Positions 17,718-26,198 of a DNA stretch of 64,000 bases are shown here, piece after piece. Position numbers and translations under genes: made by a program. The DNA lies in the NCBI GenBank assembly GCA_029247365.1, contig JAQWLJ010000047.1, positions 1-64,000 on the forward strand, read 5' to 3'. The notes beneath the pieces were generated by a model. It searched no databases. It saw only the letters and a program-made list of their open reading frames with translations, and was not told where the DNA came from. Origin of the DNA: Acidimicrobiales bacterium (GTDB lineage: Bacteria; Actinomycetota; Acidimicrobiia; Acidimicrobiales; Aldehydirespiratoraceae). Every line of letters begins with the position of its first letter. Position 1 is the stretch's first letter.

Positions 17718-18634
17718 TGCACGACCGCCAGACCGTCTCCCTTGACTCCCTGCGGGCCCGCCGCGGTGATGATGCAGCAGGTCATGTCTTCTTCCTGCTG
17801 ATCACTGCGGCGGTTGGACTTGCGTTCTTCATCGTCGCTGCTGTCGGCGTCGACGTGGTTGTTGAAGCATGGGACATCCTCGCCAACCGGCTGTGGGACT
17901 TCCTGGCCTCCCCGAGCTCGGCCGACGAAGCCAAGTCCGGCGTCTCGCAGGGCATCCGGGGCAGTGCGCTCATCGCAGCGTTCGTGATCCTGACGTTCCC
18001 GGCCGGGGTCGGCGCCGCGATTTACCTTGAGGAATACGCCGACGACACGTGGCTGTCGCGGCTGATACAGGTGACGGTGCGAAATCTTGCCGGTGTGCCG
18101 TCGATTGTTTACGGCCTGCTCGGCGTCGCCGTGTTCGTGAAGGGGCTCGACGGCCTCACTGGTGGTCGCAGCGTCATTGCGGCTGGCCTTGCGATTGCGG
18201 TCCTTGTGCTCCCAGTGATCGTCATCACTGCGGGCGAGGCGCTTCGCGCAGTCCCGACGCCACTGCGCGAAGGTGCCTACGGTCTTGGCGCAACGCAGTG
18301 GGAGGTCATTCGGACGCAGGTGCTGCCTGCTGCGCTGCCCGGCATCCTCACCGGCACCGTCCTTGGCGTTGCGCGTGCGCTCGGTGAAGCCGCTCCGCTA
18401 CTCGTGATCGGCGCTGTGGGCTTCTACACCACCGGTAACCAGGACTTTGTCGAGCAACTCCGGGGGGCGTTCACGGCATTGCCGATGAACATCGCCAACT
18501 ACGCGCGGCTGCCAGCCGAGACCTGGCGAGGCCATGCCGCGGCGGCGAGCTTTGTGCTGCTCGTCCTTGTGTTCTTGATCAATCTCGTGGCGATCGTCGT
18601 CCGAGCCCGAATCTCCAAGCGACTCGGTCGCTGA
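17717..18634 (+). CDS. pstA: Phosphate ABC transporter permease PstA
   Basis: 305-aa permease with six predicted membrane segments. Family motifs: [40 protein letters not shown] and the EAA loop [18 protein letters not shown], then [20 protein letters not shown]. It pairs with PstC to form the channel. Start ATG overlaps the pstC stop by one base (TGATG), indicating coupling; pstB follows after 23 bp. Confidence 0.96.
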   Translation: MHDRQTVSLDSLRARRGDDAAGHVFFLLITAAVGLAFFIVAAVGVDVVVEAWDILANRLWDFLASPSSADEAKSGVSQGIRGSALIAAFVILTFPAGVGAAIYLEEYADDTWLSRLIQVTVRNLAGVPSIVYGLLGVAVFVKGLDGLTGGRSVIAAGLAIAVLVLPVIVITAGEALRAVPTPLREGAYGLGATQWEVIRTQVLPAALPGILTGTVLGVARALGEAAPLLVIGAVGFYTTGNQDFVEQLRGAFTALPMNIANYARLPAETWRGHAAAASFVLLVLVFLINLVAIVVRARISKRLGR

Positions 18635-18657
18635 CCCCTGCCCGAGCAGAAGTGAGA

Positions 18658-19497
18658 ATGATGACAATGACCGAATTCGCCATCACCGCCGGTGTGAAAG
18701 CTGCCTCCGGAACGGGGGCCAACGATGTGTTTACCGTCGATGGCCTTAATGTCTTCTACGGCGATCATCACGCCGTCTCTGAGGTCGACTTGGCCGTCAA
18801 GGAGCGCGAGATTACGGCCTTCATCGGGCCGTCGGGCTGCGGCAAGTCGACGGTGCTGCGCTGCTTCAACCGCATGAACGATCTCATCGATATCGCCCGG
18901 GTGGAGGGCACCGTTCGCTACCACGGCGTCGACCTTTATGACGAGGCCGTCGATCCGGTGGCAGTGCGGCGTCGTATCGGCATGGTGTTCCAGAAACCGA
19001 ACCCGTTCCCGAAATCGATCTTTGACAACGTCGCCTACGGACCGCGTGTCGGTGGTCGAAAAGGCAACCTTGACGAGGTCGTCGAGCGCTCGCTTCGTAG
19101 CGCCGGTCTCTGGGACGAAGTGAAGGACCGCCTCAGTGAGTCGGCCCTCGGAATGTCGGGTGGTCAGCAGCAGCGCCTCTGCATCGCCCGCGCCATCGCA
19201 GTAAATCCCGATGTGCTCCTCATGGACGAGCCCTGCTCGGCCCTTGACCCGATTGCCACCGGCGTGATCGAGGAACTCATGAAGGAGATTCAGAGCGAGT
19301 ACACGATCATCATCGTGACCCACAACATGCAGCAAGCGGCCCGAGTGAGCGACCGAACGGCGTTCTTCACCGCCGAGATCGACGAGCGCTCAGGGCAGCG
19401 GCGGGGCAAGCTGGTCGAGTTCGAGGAGACCGGCACGATCTTTTCGAATCCCGGCGACGAACGCACCGAGGCGTATGTGACCGGCCGCTTCGGCTGA
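18658..19497 (+). CDS. pstB: Phosphate ABC transporter ATPase PstB
   Basis: 279-aa ATPase of the Pst importer. Walker [11 protein letters not shown]-loop [20 protein letters not shown], signature [14 protein letters not shown], Walker [14 protein letters not shown] and H-loop [13 protein letters not shown], all typical PstB sequences. Start lies in GTGAGAATGATGACAATG; ATG 18658 or 18661 are equally plausible. Followed after 14 bp by the PhoU-kinase fusion gene, in the place where phoU usually sits. Confidence 0.97.
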   Translation: MMTMTEFAITAGVKAASGTGANDVFTVDGLNVFYGDHHAVSEVDLAVKEREITAFIGPSGCGKSTVLRCFNRMNDLIDIARVEGTVRYHGVDLYDEAVDPVAVRRRIGMVFQKPNPFPKSIFDNVAYGPRVGGRKGNLDEVVERSLRSAGLWDEVKDRLSESALGMSGGQQQRLCIARAIAVNPDVLLMDEPCSALDPIATGVIEELMKEIQSEYTIIIVTHNMQQAARVSDRTAFFTAEIDERSGQRRGKLVEFEETGTIFSNPGDERTEAYVTGRFG

Positions 19498-19511
19498 GCG
19501 GAGGAACCCCT

Positions 19512-20945
19512 ATGGAATCTAGTGAGATCCGATCCCAACTTGATGAGCGGCTGGCGCTGATCCAAGCCGACCTCGTCCAGATGATGGCGACCGTTGCCAC
19601 CCGGGTCGGCGAGGTCACGTCAGCGATGCTCGAAGGCGATATCGAGACCGCCGACCGATTGATCGCCGGCGATGACGAGGTCGACCTTCTGTCGCTGCGC
19701 GTCGAAGAGGGCTGCGTCGAGACGCTGATACGCGAGCAACCAGTGGCATCCGACTTGCGCTTCGTGGTCGCCGCAATCCATATGAACAGCGATATCGAGC
19801 GTTCGGGTGATCTCGTCGCCAACATCGCCAAGGCGGTAGGCCGGCTGCAGGGCGCTCACCCGGACCATCATGTGCGCGATCTGGTCGCCCGCATGTCGTC
19901 GGAGGCACAGACCCTTCTTCGTCGAGCGTCGGAGTCGTTTGTGACCCGTGATGCCGAACTCGCGGCATCGATCGACGAGCTTGACGATCTCCTCGATGAC
20001 CTCCATTACCGATACATCCAGCACGTCATTGCCGACGCTCGACGCGGCGATCTCGACCCACAGCAGTCGCTGCAGCTTGCGCTCGTCGGCCGGTTCTACG
20101 AACGGATCGGCGACCACGCCGAGAACATTGGAGAACGAGTTCGCTACATCGTCGATGGCTGGCTGCCCGAGGCCCAGGCGGCCGAGCGGGCACAGGCCCG
20201 CTTAGAAGCCGGCGAGCTGAAGCCGCACCGCGGCCTCGCCGTCATCGACTCGATTGCCGAGGAGCGTCGCATCGATGCCATCCGGCGTGACTTCGTGGCC
20301 AATGTCTCCCACGAACTCAAGACGCCCGTTGGCGCAATGAGCCTGCTGGCCGAGACCCTCGTCGGCGAGACGGAGCCCGCCGACCGTGATCGGCTGAGCG
20401 ACATGCTGCAGCGCGAGGCCAAGCGGGTGGAGGACATCATCGATGACCTGCTCGAGCTCACCCGTCTCGAAGAGGGCGAAAGCGAGACAGAAAAGATCAA
20501 GGTCTCGAAGATCGTCGCCAAGTCGGTCGACAAAGTCCGCACCTTTGCCGACGGTATGCATGTGCAGCTCGTGGTCACCGGCGACTCAGGCGAGGAGAAA
20601 GTCAAGGTCGATCGGCGAGCTGTTGTACGAGCGCTCACGAACCTGATCGACAATGCTGTGCGCTACTCCGAGGCTGACCAGCAGGTCACGGTTGCGGTCG
20701 AGGTGCTCGAGCACGTCGTGGCAATAAGCATCAAGGACGACGGTGTCGGTATCCCTCGTGCTGAACTCGAGCGCGTGTTTGAACGGTTCTACCGCGTCGA
20801 TCGGGCCCGGAGTCGCGAGACCGGTGGTACCGGCCTCGGCCTAGCGATCGTTCGGCACGTCGCGGAAAACCATGGCGGGCGAGTGCTTGTCGAATCGAAG
20901 CCGGGCGATGGTTCGACGTTCACCATCGAGCTGCCGCGACTCTAG
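19512..20945 (+). CDS. PhoU-SenX3 fusion: phosphate-sensing soluble histidine kinase
   Basis: 477 aa. Residues 1-~218 are a complete two-repeat PhoU: ERSGD at 96-100 and ERIGD at 197-201 supply the two E-R-x-x-D metal motifs, with IREQPVASDLRFVVAAIHMN the usual PhoU helix. After a ~25-residue charged linker a SenX3-like kinase core follows: H-box FVANVSHELKTPVGAM (His267), N-box NLIDNAVRYS, G1 DDGVGIP, F-box ERFYRVD, G2 GGTGLGLAIVRH. There is no membrane helix, PAS or HAMP. It starts 14 bp after pstB with a GGAGGA ribosome-binding site, and its stop is 10 bp before regX3. Known: PhoU links Pst activity to the kinase. Inferred: here the link is covalent, and the kinase is cytosolic, docked to Pst through PhoU. 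Confidence 0.93.
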   Translation: MESSEIRSQLDERLALIQADLVQMMATVATRVGEVTSAMLEGDIETADRLIAGDDEVDLLSLRVEEGCVETLIREQPVASDLRFVVAAIHMNSDIERSGDLVANIAKAVGRLQGAHPDHHVRDLVARMSSEAQTLLRRASESFVTRDAELAASIDELDDLLDDLHYRYIQHVIADARRGDLDPQQSLQLALVGRFYERIGDHAENIGERVRYIVDGWLPEAQAAERAQARLEAGELKPHRGLAVIDSIAEERRIDAIRRDFVANVSHELKTPVGAMSLLAETLVGETEPADRDRLSDMLQREAKRVEDIIDDLLELTRLEEGESETEKIKVSKIVAKSVDKVRTFADGMHVQLVVTGDSGEEKVKVDRRAVVRALTNLIDNAVRYSEADQQVTVAVEVLEHVVAISIKDDGVGIPRAELERVFERFYRVDRARSRETGGTGLGLAIVRHVAENHGGRVLVESKPGDGSTFTIELPRL

Positions 20946-20948
20946 GGT
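20943..20948 (+). promoter_or_regulatory. -10 box giving a separate leaderless regX3 transcript
   Basis: TAGGGT, 7 nt, ATG 20956. It overlaps the stop codon of the PhoU-kinase gene, so regX3 may also be transcribed alone. Confidence 0.4.
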
Positions 20949-20955
20949 CAATGCT

Positions 20956-21654
20956 ATGACCGACCTGCTGAGTGTCTTGGTCGTCGATGACGAGCCGGCT
21001 TTTCGTGAAGGGCTGCGCCAGGCGCTGAAGCAGGAGGGGTTCGTGGTGCACCTCGCTTCCGATGGTGAGGAGGCCCTCGAGGTCTGGCGGGCCTATCACC
21101 CCGACATCGTTTTGCTCGACGTGATGCTGCCCCGCATGTCGGGCATCGATGTGTGCCGCGAGATTCGTGCAGTCGACGACACGCCGGTGATCATGGTTTC
21201 GGCCCGCAACGAGGAGATCGACGCGGTCGTCGCGCTGGAGGTTGGTGCCGATGACTATGTTGCCAAGCCGTACCGCGTCCGTGAACTGGTCGCCCGAATG
21301 CGAACAGTGCTGCGCCGCGCTGGACTTCGAAACGCAGCGCCCGGCACCGATGGTTCGGTGCTCGAAGTCGGTGACATCTCACTCGACAAGGAACGGCACG
21401 AGGTGTCGGTGGCTGGTGAGGCCGTACAACTCCCGCTGAAGGAGTTCCAGCTTCTCGCTCTCCTGATGGAGAACGCAGGCATCGTGGTGACTCGCCAGAC
21501 CCTGATCAACCGAGTGTGGGGCTTCGATTATGTGGGTGATACCAAAACGCTCGACGTTCACGTCAAGCGCCTTCGGGCGAAGGTCGAGCCGTCACCCGAC
21601 CGCCCGGAGCGTCTCGTCACCATCCGCGGGCTTGGCTACAAGCTGAACTCCTGA
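20956..21654 (+). CDS. regX3: OmpR-family response regulator RegX3/PhoB-type
   Basis: 232 aa. The receiver domain has acidic DDE (VVDDEPAF), phospho-acceptor Asp in IVLLDVMLPRMSG, the Thr/Ser in MVSARN and Lys in VAKPYRVREL. The C-terminal winged helix has LPLKEFQLLALLMENAG, TRQTLINRVWGFDY and TLDVHVKRLRAKVEPSP with RGLGYKL at the end, very like mycobacterial RegX3. The track ORF begins inside the kinase gene; ATG 20956 is the family start. Cognate regulator of the PhoU-kinase fusion by position. Predicted to bind the 11-nt repeat arrays in front of both pstS genes. Confidence 0.95.
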   Translation: MTDLLSVLVVDDEPAFREGLRQALKQEGFVVHLASDGEEALEVWRAYHPDIVLLDVMLPRMSGIDVCREIRAVDDTPVIMVSARNEEIDAVVALEVGADDYVAKPYRVRELVARMRTVLRRAGLRNAAPGTDGSVLEVGDISLDKERHEVSVAGEAVQLPLKEFQLLALLMENAGIVVTRQTLINRVWGFDYVGDTKTLDVHVKRLRAKVEPSPDRPERLVTIRGLGYKLNS

Positions 21655-21678
21655 GCCTTCCGTGCCAGGCTGCAGGGT

Positions 21679-22329
21679 GTGAGTATTGACCTGTACGACG
21701 CAATGAGCACGCTGCGAGCCGTTCGGCGGTTGCGGCCTGACCCGATTCCCGACGCCGTGCTTGAGCGGGTGTTGCAAGCCGCCTGTTGGGCGCCGACTGG
21801 TGGAAATCAGCAACCGTGGAAGGTGTTGGTGATCACCGACCCTGAACGCAAGGCTGGGCTCAAGGAGATCTACAAGGCCGAGTGGGATCCCTACGTCGTG
21901 AACTTCCTCGAGCGCGTTGCTGGCACGCCGGGGGAGGAGCAGTGGAGGAAGGTCGCCGACTCCGGCAACTATCTGGCCGAACACTTGCACGAGACCCCCG
22001 CGATCCTGCTGTTTCTCGCCAACCCGGCGTTCATGGCGATCACTGATGCAAAGCTCGACAGGATCTCGATGGTGGGTGGTGGATCGGTGTACCCGGCCGT
22101 TCAGAACGCAATGCTTGCCTGCGTCGCTGAAGGGCTGGGCTGCACGCTCACCACCCTCCACTGTTTCCGGGAGGACGAGGTGAAGGAGTTGCTCGGCATC
22201 CCCGACGGATGGGCGACGGTCGGCATGGTCCCGATCGGCTATCCACTTCTGAAAGGCCATGGTCCGATCACCCGTAAGCCACCGTCGGTCATGGCCGCCC
22301 GCGACAACTTCGACGGGTCGTGGCCATAG
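21679..22329 (+). CDS. Nitroreductase-family flavoprotein
   Basis: 216-aa FMN-dependent nitroreductase-fold protein. It begins LYDAMSTLRAVRRLRPDPIPD, with the FMN-phosphate Arg pattern, then AACWAPTGGNQQPWKVLVITD and, in the second half, GGSVYPAVQNAMLACVAEGLGCTLTT and GWATVGMVPIGYP. GTG start. Substrate cannot be deduced. No obvious functional link to regX3, which ends 24 bp upstream. Confidence 0.85.
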   Translation: MSIDLYDAMSTLRAVRRLRPDPIPDAVLERVLQAACWAPTGGNQQPWKVLVITDPERKAGLKEIYKAEWDPYVVNFLERVAGTPGEEQWRKVADSGNYLAEHLHETPAILLFLANPAFMAITDAKLDRISMVGGGSVYPAVQNAMLACVAEGLGCTLTTLHCFREDEVKELLGIPDGWATVGMVPIGYPLLKGHGPITRKPPSVMAARDNFDGSWP

Positions 22330-22396
22330 CGAAGGCACTGCGGTTGCCGCAGCGAAGGCACTGCGGTTGTCGTAGCGAAAAGCACTGTCATCGTCG
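22327..22396 (+). repeat. Three tandem 23-24 bp repeats upstream of pcrA
   Basis: Units start TAGCGAAGGCACTGCGG, CAGCGAAGGCACTGCGG and TAGCGAAAAGCACTGTC; the first two differ at only two of 23 positions and the third is diverged. They begin over the nitroreductase stop codon and end six bases before the pcrA -10 box. Confidence 0.8.
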
Positions 22397-22401
22397 CTCG
22401 C

Positions 22402-22407
22402 TAGGGT
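22402..22407 (+). promoter_or_regulatory. -10 box of pcrA (leaderless)
   Basis: TAGGGT, 7 nt, ATG 22415. The tandem repeats cover the -35 region. Confidence 0.5.
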
Positions 22408-22414
22408 GAGGCCG

Positions 22415-24661
22415 ATGTCGGAGTCGCAGCTGCTCGCCGGGCTCAACCCGGCCCAATACGACGCCGTTGTTCATAGCGACGGCCCCTTGCTTGTGGTGGC
22501 CGGTGCGGGTTCAGGCAAGACCCGTGTACTCACACATCGCATTGCTCACCTTGTCGAAGAGGGCATGTCGCCGTTTGAGATCCTGGCGATCACTTTCACC
22601 AACAAGGCGGCGGGCGAGATGAAGGAGCGGGTCGGCAGTCTCGTCGGCCCGGTTGCCCAGAAGATGTGGGTATCGACCTTTCACTCGGCCTGTGTGCGGA
22701 TCCTTCGGCGCGACGTCGAACGCCTCGGCTTCCCCGGCCGCTTCTCTATCTACGACCAGGCTGATGCGGTCCGCCTCACCGGGTACGTCATCCGAGACCT
22801 CAATCTCGACCCGAAACGATTCCCACCTCGATCGGTCCACGCCGCCATCTCGATGGCCAAGAACGAGAACATCGGGCCCGAGCAGTACGCGGCGGAAGCG
22901 TCGCAGATTTTCCAGCGCAAGCTCAGCGACGTCTACTTCGAGTATCAGAAGCGTCTGCTCAACGCCGGTGCTATGGACTTCGACGACCTCCTCATGCGCA
23001 CATCGCAACTGTTTCGCGAACACCCCGACGTGCTTGCTTCGTGGCGCCGACGCTTCGGCCACGTCCTTGTCGACGAGTACCAAGACACCAACCCTGTCCA
23101 GAACGCACTCGTCCTCCAACTCGCAGAAGAACACCGCCAAGTCACGGTCGTGGGTGACAGCGACCAGAGCGTGTACAAGTTCCGCGGCGCCGATATTCGC
23201 AACATCTTGGAGTTCGAAGAGGCCTTCCCCGACACCACGGTGATCGTGCTCGAACAGAACTACCGGTCGACCCAGGCGATCCTCGACGCTGCGAACGCAG
23301 TGATCTCGAAGAACTCTGCCCGCAAACCCAAGGAGCTGTGGACCGACAAAGGGAGCGGCGAGAAGATCATCCGCTACCACGCCGACGACGAAGCCGACGA
23401 GGCCCAGTACGTCGCCAACGAGCTCGCCAAGCTGCACGACCACGAGCACCGGCGGTGGGGCGACATGGCCGTCTTCTACCGCACGAACTCGATGTCTCGT
23501 GTAGTTGAGGAGTTCCTCGTCCGGGTCGGCATTCCCTACAAGGTTGTCGGCGGCACCCGTTTCTATGACCGGCGCGAAATAAAGGACGCAGTCGCCTACC
23601 TGCGAGCGATTGTCAACCCGACCGACGAGGTGTCGGTCAAGCGAGCGATCAACACACCCAAGCGCGGCGTGGGTGACTCGTCGATAGCGAAGCTCGATTC
23701 GTGGGCGGCACAGCACGGCGAGTCGTTCGACCAGGCGGTGCTTCGCTTCGACGAGGCCGGCGTAAGCGGTCGGGCTGCGACCGGCATCGAGAAGTTCCTC
23801 GTGCTCACTACCGAGATCCGCAAACTTGATGCCGGTCCCGCAACCATCATCGAAGAAGCGCTCGACCGGTCCGGTTATCTCGAAGAGCTGCAGATCGAAC
23901 GGTCGATCGAAGCCGAGGGCCGACTCGAGAATCTGTCCGAACTCGTTGGCATGGCGCGCGAGTACGAAACCGTCGACGATTTCCTGGAGCAGGTCTCGCT
24001 CGTGAGCGACACCGATGACATCGACGAAGAAGACTCGTCGGTCACCCTGATGACGCTCCATGCGGCCAAGGGCCTTGAGTATCCGGTCGTCTTCCTGATC
24101 GGCATGGAAGACGGCGTCTTCCCCCACATTCGCTCACTGGGCGAACCTGACGAACTCGAAGAGGAACGTCGGCTCGCCTATGTTGGTATCACCCGGGCGA
24201 TGGAGAAGTTGCATCTCACATCGGCGTGGAGCCGGATGATGCACGGTCAGACTCAGTACAACCCGCCGAGTCGGTTCCTCGAGGAGATCCCCTCCGAACT
24301 GCTCGACGATCACGGCGGGAACCGAATGTTGCGCTCTCGCCGCGATCGCGGCGGCGGAGGGCGGACCTACGGCGGCGGCAGCGACGCAACCCCGACGGGC
24401 CGAACATTCGGGGGTGGGGCCGGCAGCTTGCATGCCGACGATGTCGTCGAGGCAGCCCTTGCGGCGGCCAAAAAACCCACCCCGTCAGGTGCTGAAGCCC
24501 TCGGCCTCAAGGTCGGCGACGACGTCCGCCACACCCAGTGGGGGGAAGGTGTCATCACCGACATTGCGGGTGTCGGCGACAAGGCCGAAGCGTCGGTCTA
24601 TTTCGGCTCCGTGGGCGAGAAGCGTCTGCTGCTCGGTTGGGCGCCACTCGAAAAGATCTGA
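22415..24661 (+). CDS. pcrA: ATP-dependent DNA helicase PcrA/UvrD1
   Basis: 748-aa superfamily 1A helicase. Motifs: LNPAQYDAV (Q), VAGAGSGKTRVL (Walker A), AITFTNKAAGEMKER (Ia), VDEYQDTNPVQ (II), VVGDSDQSVYKFRGAD (III), LEQNYRST (IV), TLMTLHAAKGLEYPVVF (V), EERRLAYVGITRAM (VI). A Gly-rich linker (RDRGGGGRTYGGGS) leads to a C-terminal Tudor-like segment, VGDDVRHTQWGEGVITDI, as in mycobacterial UvrD1. Role in nucleotide excision repair and clearing of stalled forks. ATG 22415 with a TAGGGT seven bases upstream. Confidence 0.95.
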   Translation: MSESQLLAGLNPAQYDAVVHSDGPLLVVAGAGSGKTRVLTHRIAHLVEEGMSPFEILAITFTNKAAGEMKERVGSLVGPVAQKMWVSTFHSACVRILRRDVERLGFPGRFSIYDQADAVRLTGYVIRDLNLDPKRFPPRSVHAAISMAKNENIGPEQYAAEASQIFQRKLSDVYFEYQKRLLNAGAMDFDDLLMRTSQLFREHPDVLASWRRRFGHVLVDEYQDTNPVQNALVLQLAEEHRQVTVVGDSDQSVYKFRGADIRNILEFEEAFPDTTVIVLEQNYRSTQAILDAANAVISKNSARKPKELWTDKGSGEKIIRYHADDEADEAQYVANELAKLHDHEHRRWGDMAVFYRTNSMSRVVEEFLVRVGIPYKVVGGTRFYDRREIKDAVAYLRAIVNPTDEVSVKRAINTPKRGVGDSSIAKLDSWAAQHGESFDQAVLRFDEAGVSGRAATGIEKFLVLTTEIRKLDAGPATIIEEALDRSGYLEELQIERSIEAEGRLENLSELVGMAREYETVDDFLEQVSLVSDTDDIDEEDSSVTLMTLHAAKGLEYPVVFLIGMEDGVFPHIRSLGEPDELEEERRLAYVGITRAMEKLHLTSAWSRMMHGQTQYNPPSRFLEEIPSELLDDHGGNRMLRSRRDRGGGGRTYGGGSDATPTGRTFGGGAGSLHADDVVEAALAAAKKPTPSGAEALGLKVGDDVRHTQWGEGVITDIAGVGDKAEASVYFGSVGEKRLLLGWAPLEKI

Positions 24662-24699
24662 CCTCCGCGGCTACCGGCTCCGACAAGCACGCCGTCCGT

Positions 24700-24783
24700 T
24701 CAGGGGTCGTGGAAAGCAATGCGCAGGCGTTTGTTGCCCTTGCCCTTCGACTCGGTTTTCACGACCTCCAAGCGACCGACCTC
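24700..24783 (-). pseudogene. Remnant of a second alaX gene (C-terminus only)
   Basis: Minus-strand translation reads SEVGRLEVVKTESKGKGNK... and ends RLRIAFHDP before a stop. It closely matches the last ~28 residues of the intact AlaX protein at 26199 (GEVGRFEVVKTESKGKGNKR). Nucleotide identity is clearly lower than protein identity, with many synonymous changes, so it is an old paralogue or xenologue and not a recent copy. Homology stops abruptly at about 24783. Confidence 0.7.
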
Positions 24784-25283
24784 GCTGCGCCTCAAGCAAT
24801 TACCGACGACCGCATGCCACAACACGGAAAGACGGAGACGGCATCACTAGACGATGGGTCCCTCGGCGAAACAGCCACCGTCATCTGGCGGCAGGTAGCC
24901 GAAATCTGACGGCCTGAACACGCGAGGTACACCGAATAATGCTCCTTTGTACGAGCACATTTCAGGCCCATCGCCGCTATCCGCGGGATCGGCACGAAGA
25001 ACCGTCTGGCTCAGCCAGGAGTTGAGCGGGGACGAAGATGCCGAGATCTGGGAACTCCGCAGTCGCTCTGAGGCCGCAGAAGCGGCTTTGCGCGGTCTTG
25101 GGCCCAGAAACGGGGCGAGGGGCCGCCATCCGGTCGGACAGTGAGTACCAGGTGGGGGAACCGGTACGCCAGTAATGGAAGCGGACCAGATCGGACCGAA
25201 CTGCTGCGAGGGTTCGGCGGCGACGAGGCGGCGGTGCATACCGCACAGTCGCTGCGGTTCCAGTTCGGTGCGATGATTGAGAC
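24784..25283. other. Gene-free stretch within the scar
   Basis: About 500 bp without a convincing gene. Short ORFs on both strands (for example 24847..25239 minus and 24947..25144 plus) match nothing I recognise. Probably decayed sequence left by a rearrangement. Confidence 0.5.
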
Positions 25284-25889
25284 ATGCGACGCTTTGGTCC
25301 TCTAGTTCTCTTTGCTTCTTTAACCGCTTCCGGTTGTTTTGGCAGCGACAACCCAGCCGACCCAGTAGTAGAAATTGGAGTGATTGAAGAACTCGAAGAG
25401 CTTCCTGCAGAAGACCAACGCCCGGATTTAGTCCCTCTTCAAGATGAAGAACTTCCTCCTCTGGTTCCGTTGGAGAGCGAAGATGACCTTGGACTCACCG
25501 GCAACTTTTGTCAGGACTGGCTCGTTATTCAGGGTCAAACATTCAGCAATGTAAGTATGACTGCCGCTCTGTCGTTGGAGGCTGAAGATCCTGCCTGGTG
25601 GACCGCAGTACAGGGCCTTTGGGAGGCTCAAGCTCAACAGGCTGATTGGGTCAGCTCTGCCGCTCCGAGAAACGAAACAGAAGTAATCGCTAACGCTGAA
25701 GCCCTCGCCGAGGCTATCCGCTCACAAATCCCCCTAATCACAAGAGAATCTAGCCAACAAGTAGATGGATCCGAGATTGAATTTCACTATCCCGTTGTCT
25801 ATAAGTATCTCATAGAACGCTGCGCTACTTGGATGGGTGGAGACCTCTCAATAGACGAGGTTTTCGCCGGATTTTTCACTTTTGATTGA
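25284..25889 (+). CDS. Orphan lipoprotein of atypical composition
   Basis: 201 aa with a lipoprotein signal (MRRFGPLVLFASLTASGCFG) and then an acidic, Glu/Pro-rich stretch (EELEELPAEDQRPDLVPLQ). The remainder is a soluble domain with two Cys (FCQDWL and ERCATW), which could form a disulfide outside the cell. No family recognised. Codon use differs clearly from the neighbours: many A/T third positions and codons such as TTA, AGA and GTA, pointing to recent transfer. It lies in the scar between the two alaX ends. Confidence 0.75.
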   Translation: MRRFGPLVLFASLTASGCFGSDNPADPVVEIGVIEELEELPAEDQRPDLVPLQDEELPPLVPLESEDDLGLTGNFCQDWLVIQGQTFSNVSMTAALSLEAEDPAWWTAVQGLWEAQAQQADWVSSAAPRNETEVIANAEALAEAIRSQIPLITRESSQQVDGSEIEFHYPVVYKYLIERCATWMGGDLSIDEVFAGFFTFD

Positions 25890-26045
25890 ATAGGGGCGAA
25901 CCAGAAAACGTGGGGGGCCGTGACCTATCTCAACGACTTGATCGGGGAGCTAAGCACGATGATCAATAATCAGCGAGGTCTCACTTCCATGAACCGGACT
26001 GAAGCGATTGACTTTGAGTGGCAAGTGGAAGGCTCCGAGGTCTAG
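25890..26045 (+). pseudogene. Possible transposase C-terminal remnant
   Basis: A ~50-codon open stretch (GTG at 25920) reads TYLNDLIGELSTMINNQRGL then TSMNRTEAIDFEWQ. This resembles the TNN.IEGG.N..L....RGLS...R..A..W ending of IS1249-like transposases. Too short to be a working gene, and no inverted repeats were found. The identification is tentative. Confidence 0.35.
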
Positions 26046-26198
26046 TCACTAGGCGAGAAAGTCGGTAGGGAAGCAGCGCTCCGAGGCGGGCTAGTCGTGC
26101 TCTAAGGATCGCTCCACCGCGGCTTATGAGTGAGTGGACGGTTACTCAAGTTGTTGGTCCGCGCGATCCTCGACGCGGTTCGAAATTGACTCCAGGCG

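Noticed and set aside
20943-20948. Possibility that the kinase stop is misread and PhoU-kinase continues into RegX3
   Set aside because: TAG stop is clear and RegX3 has its own ATG and promoter box in another frame; no three-way fusion.
22511-24127. 538-aa minus-strand ORF over pcrA
   Set aside because: Antisense shadow of the helicase.
24847-25239. 130-aa minus ORF and 65-aa plus ORF in the scar
   Set aside because: No motif, no ribosome-binding site, overlapping in opposite strands; kept as gene-free sequence.
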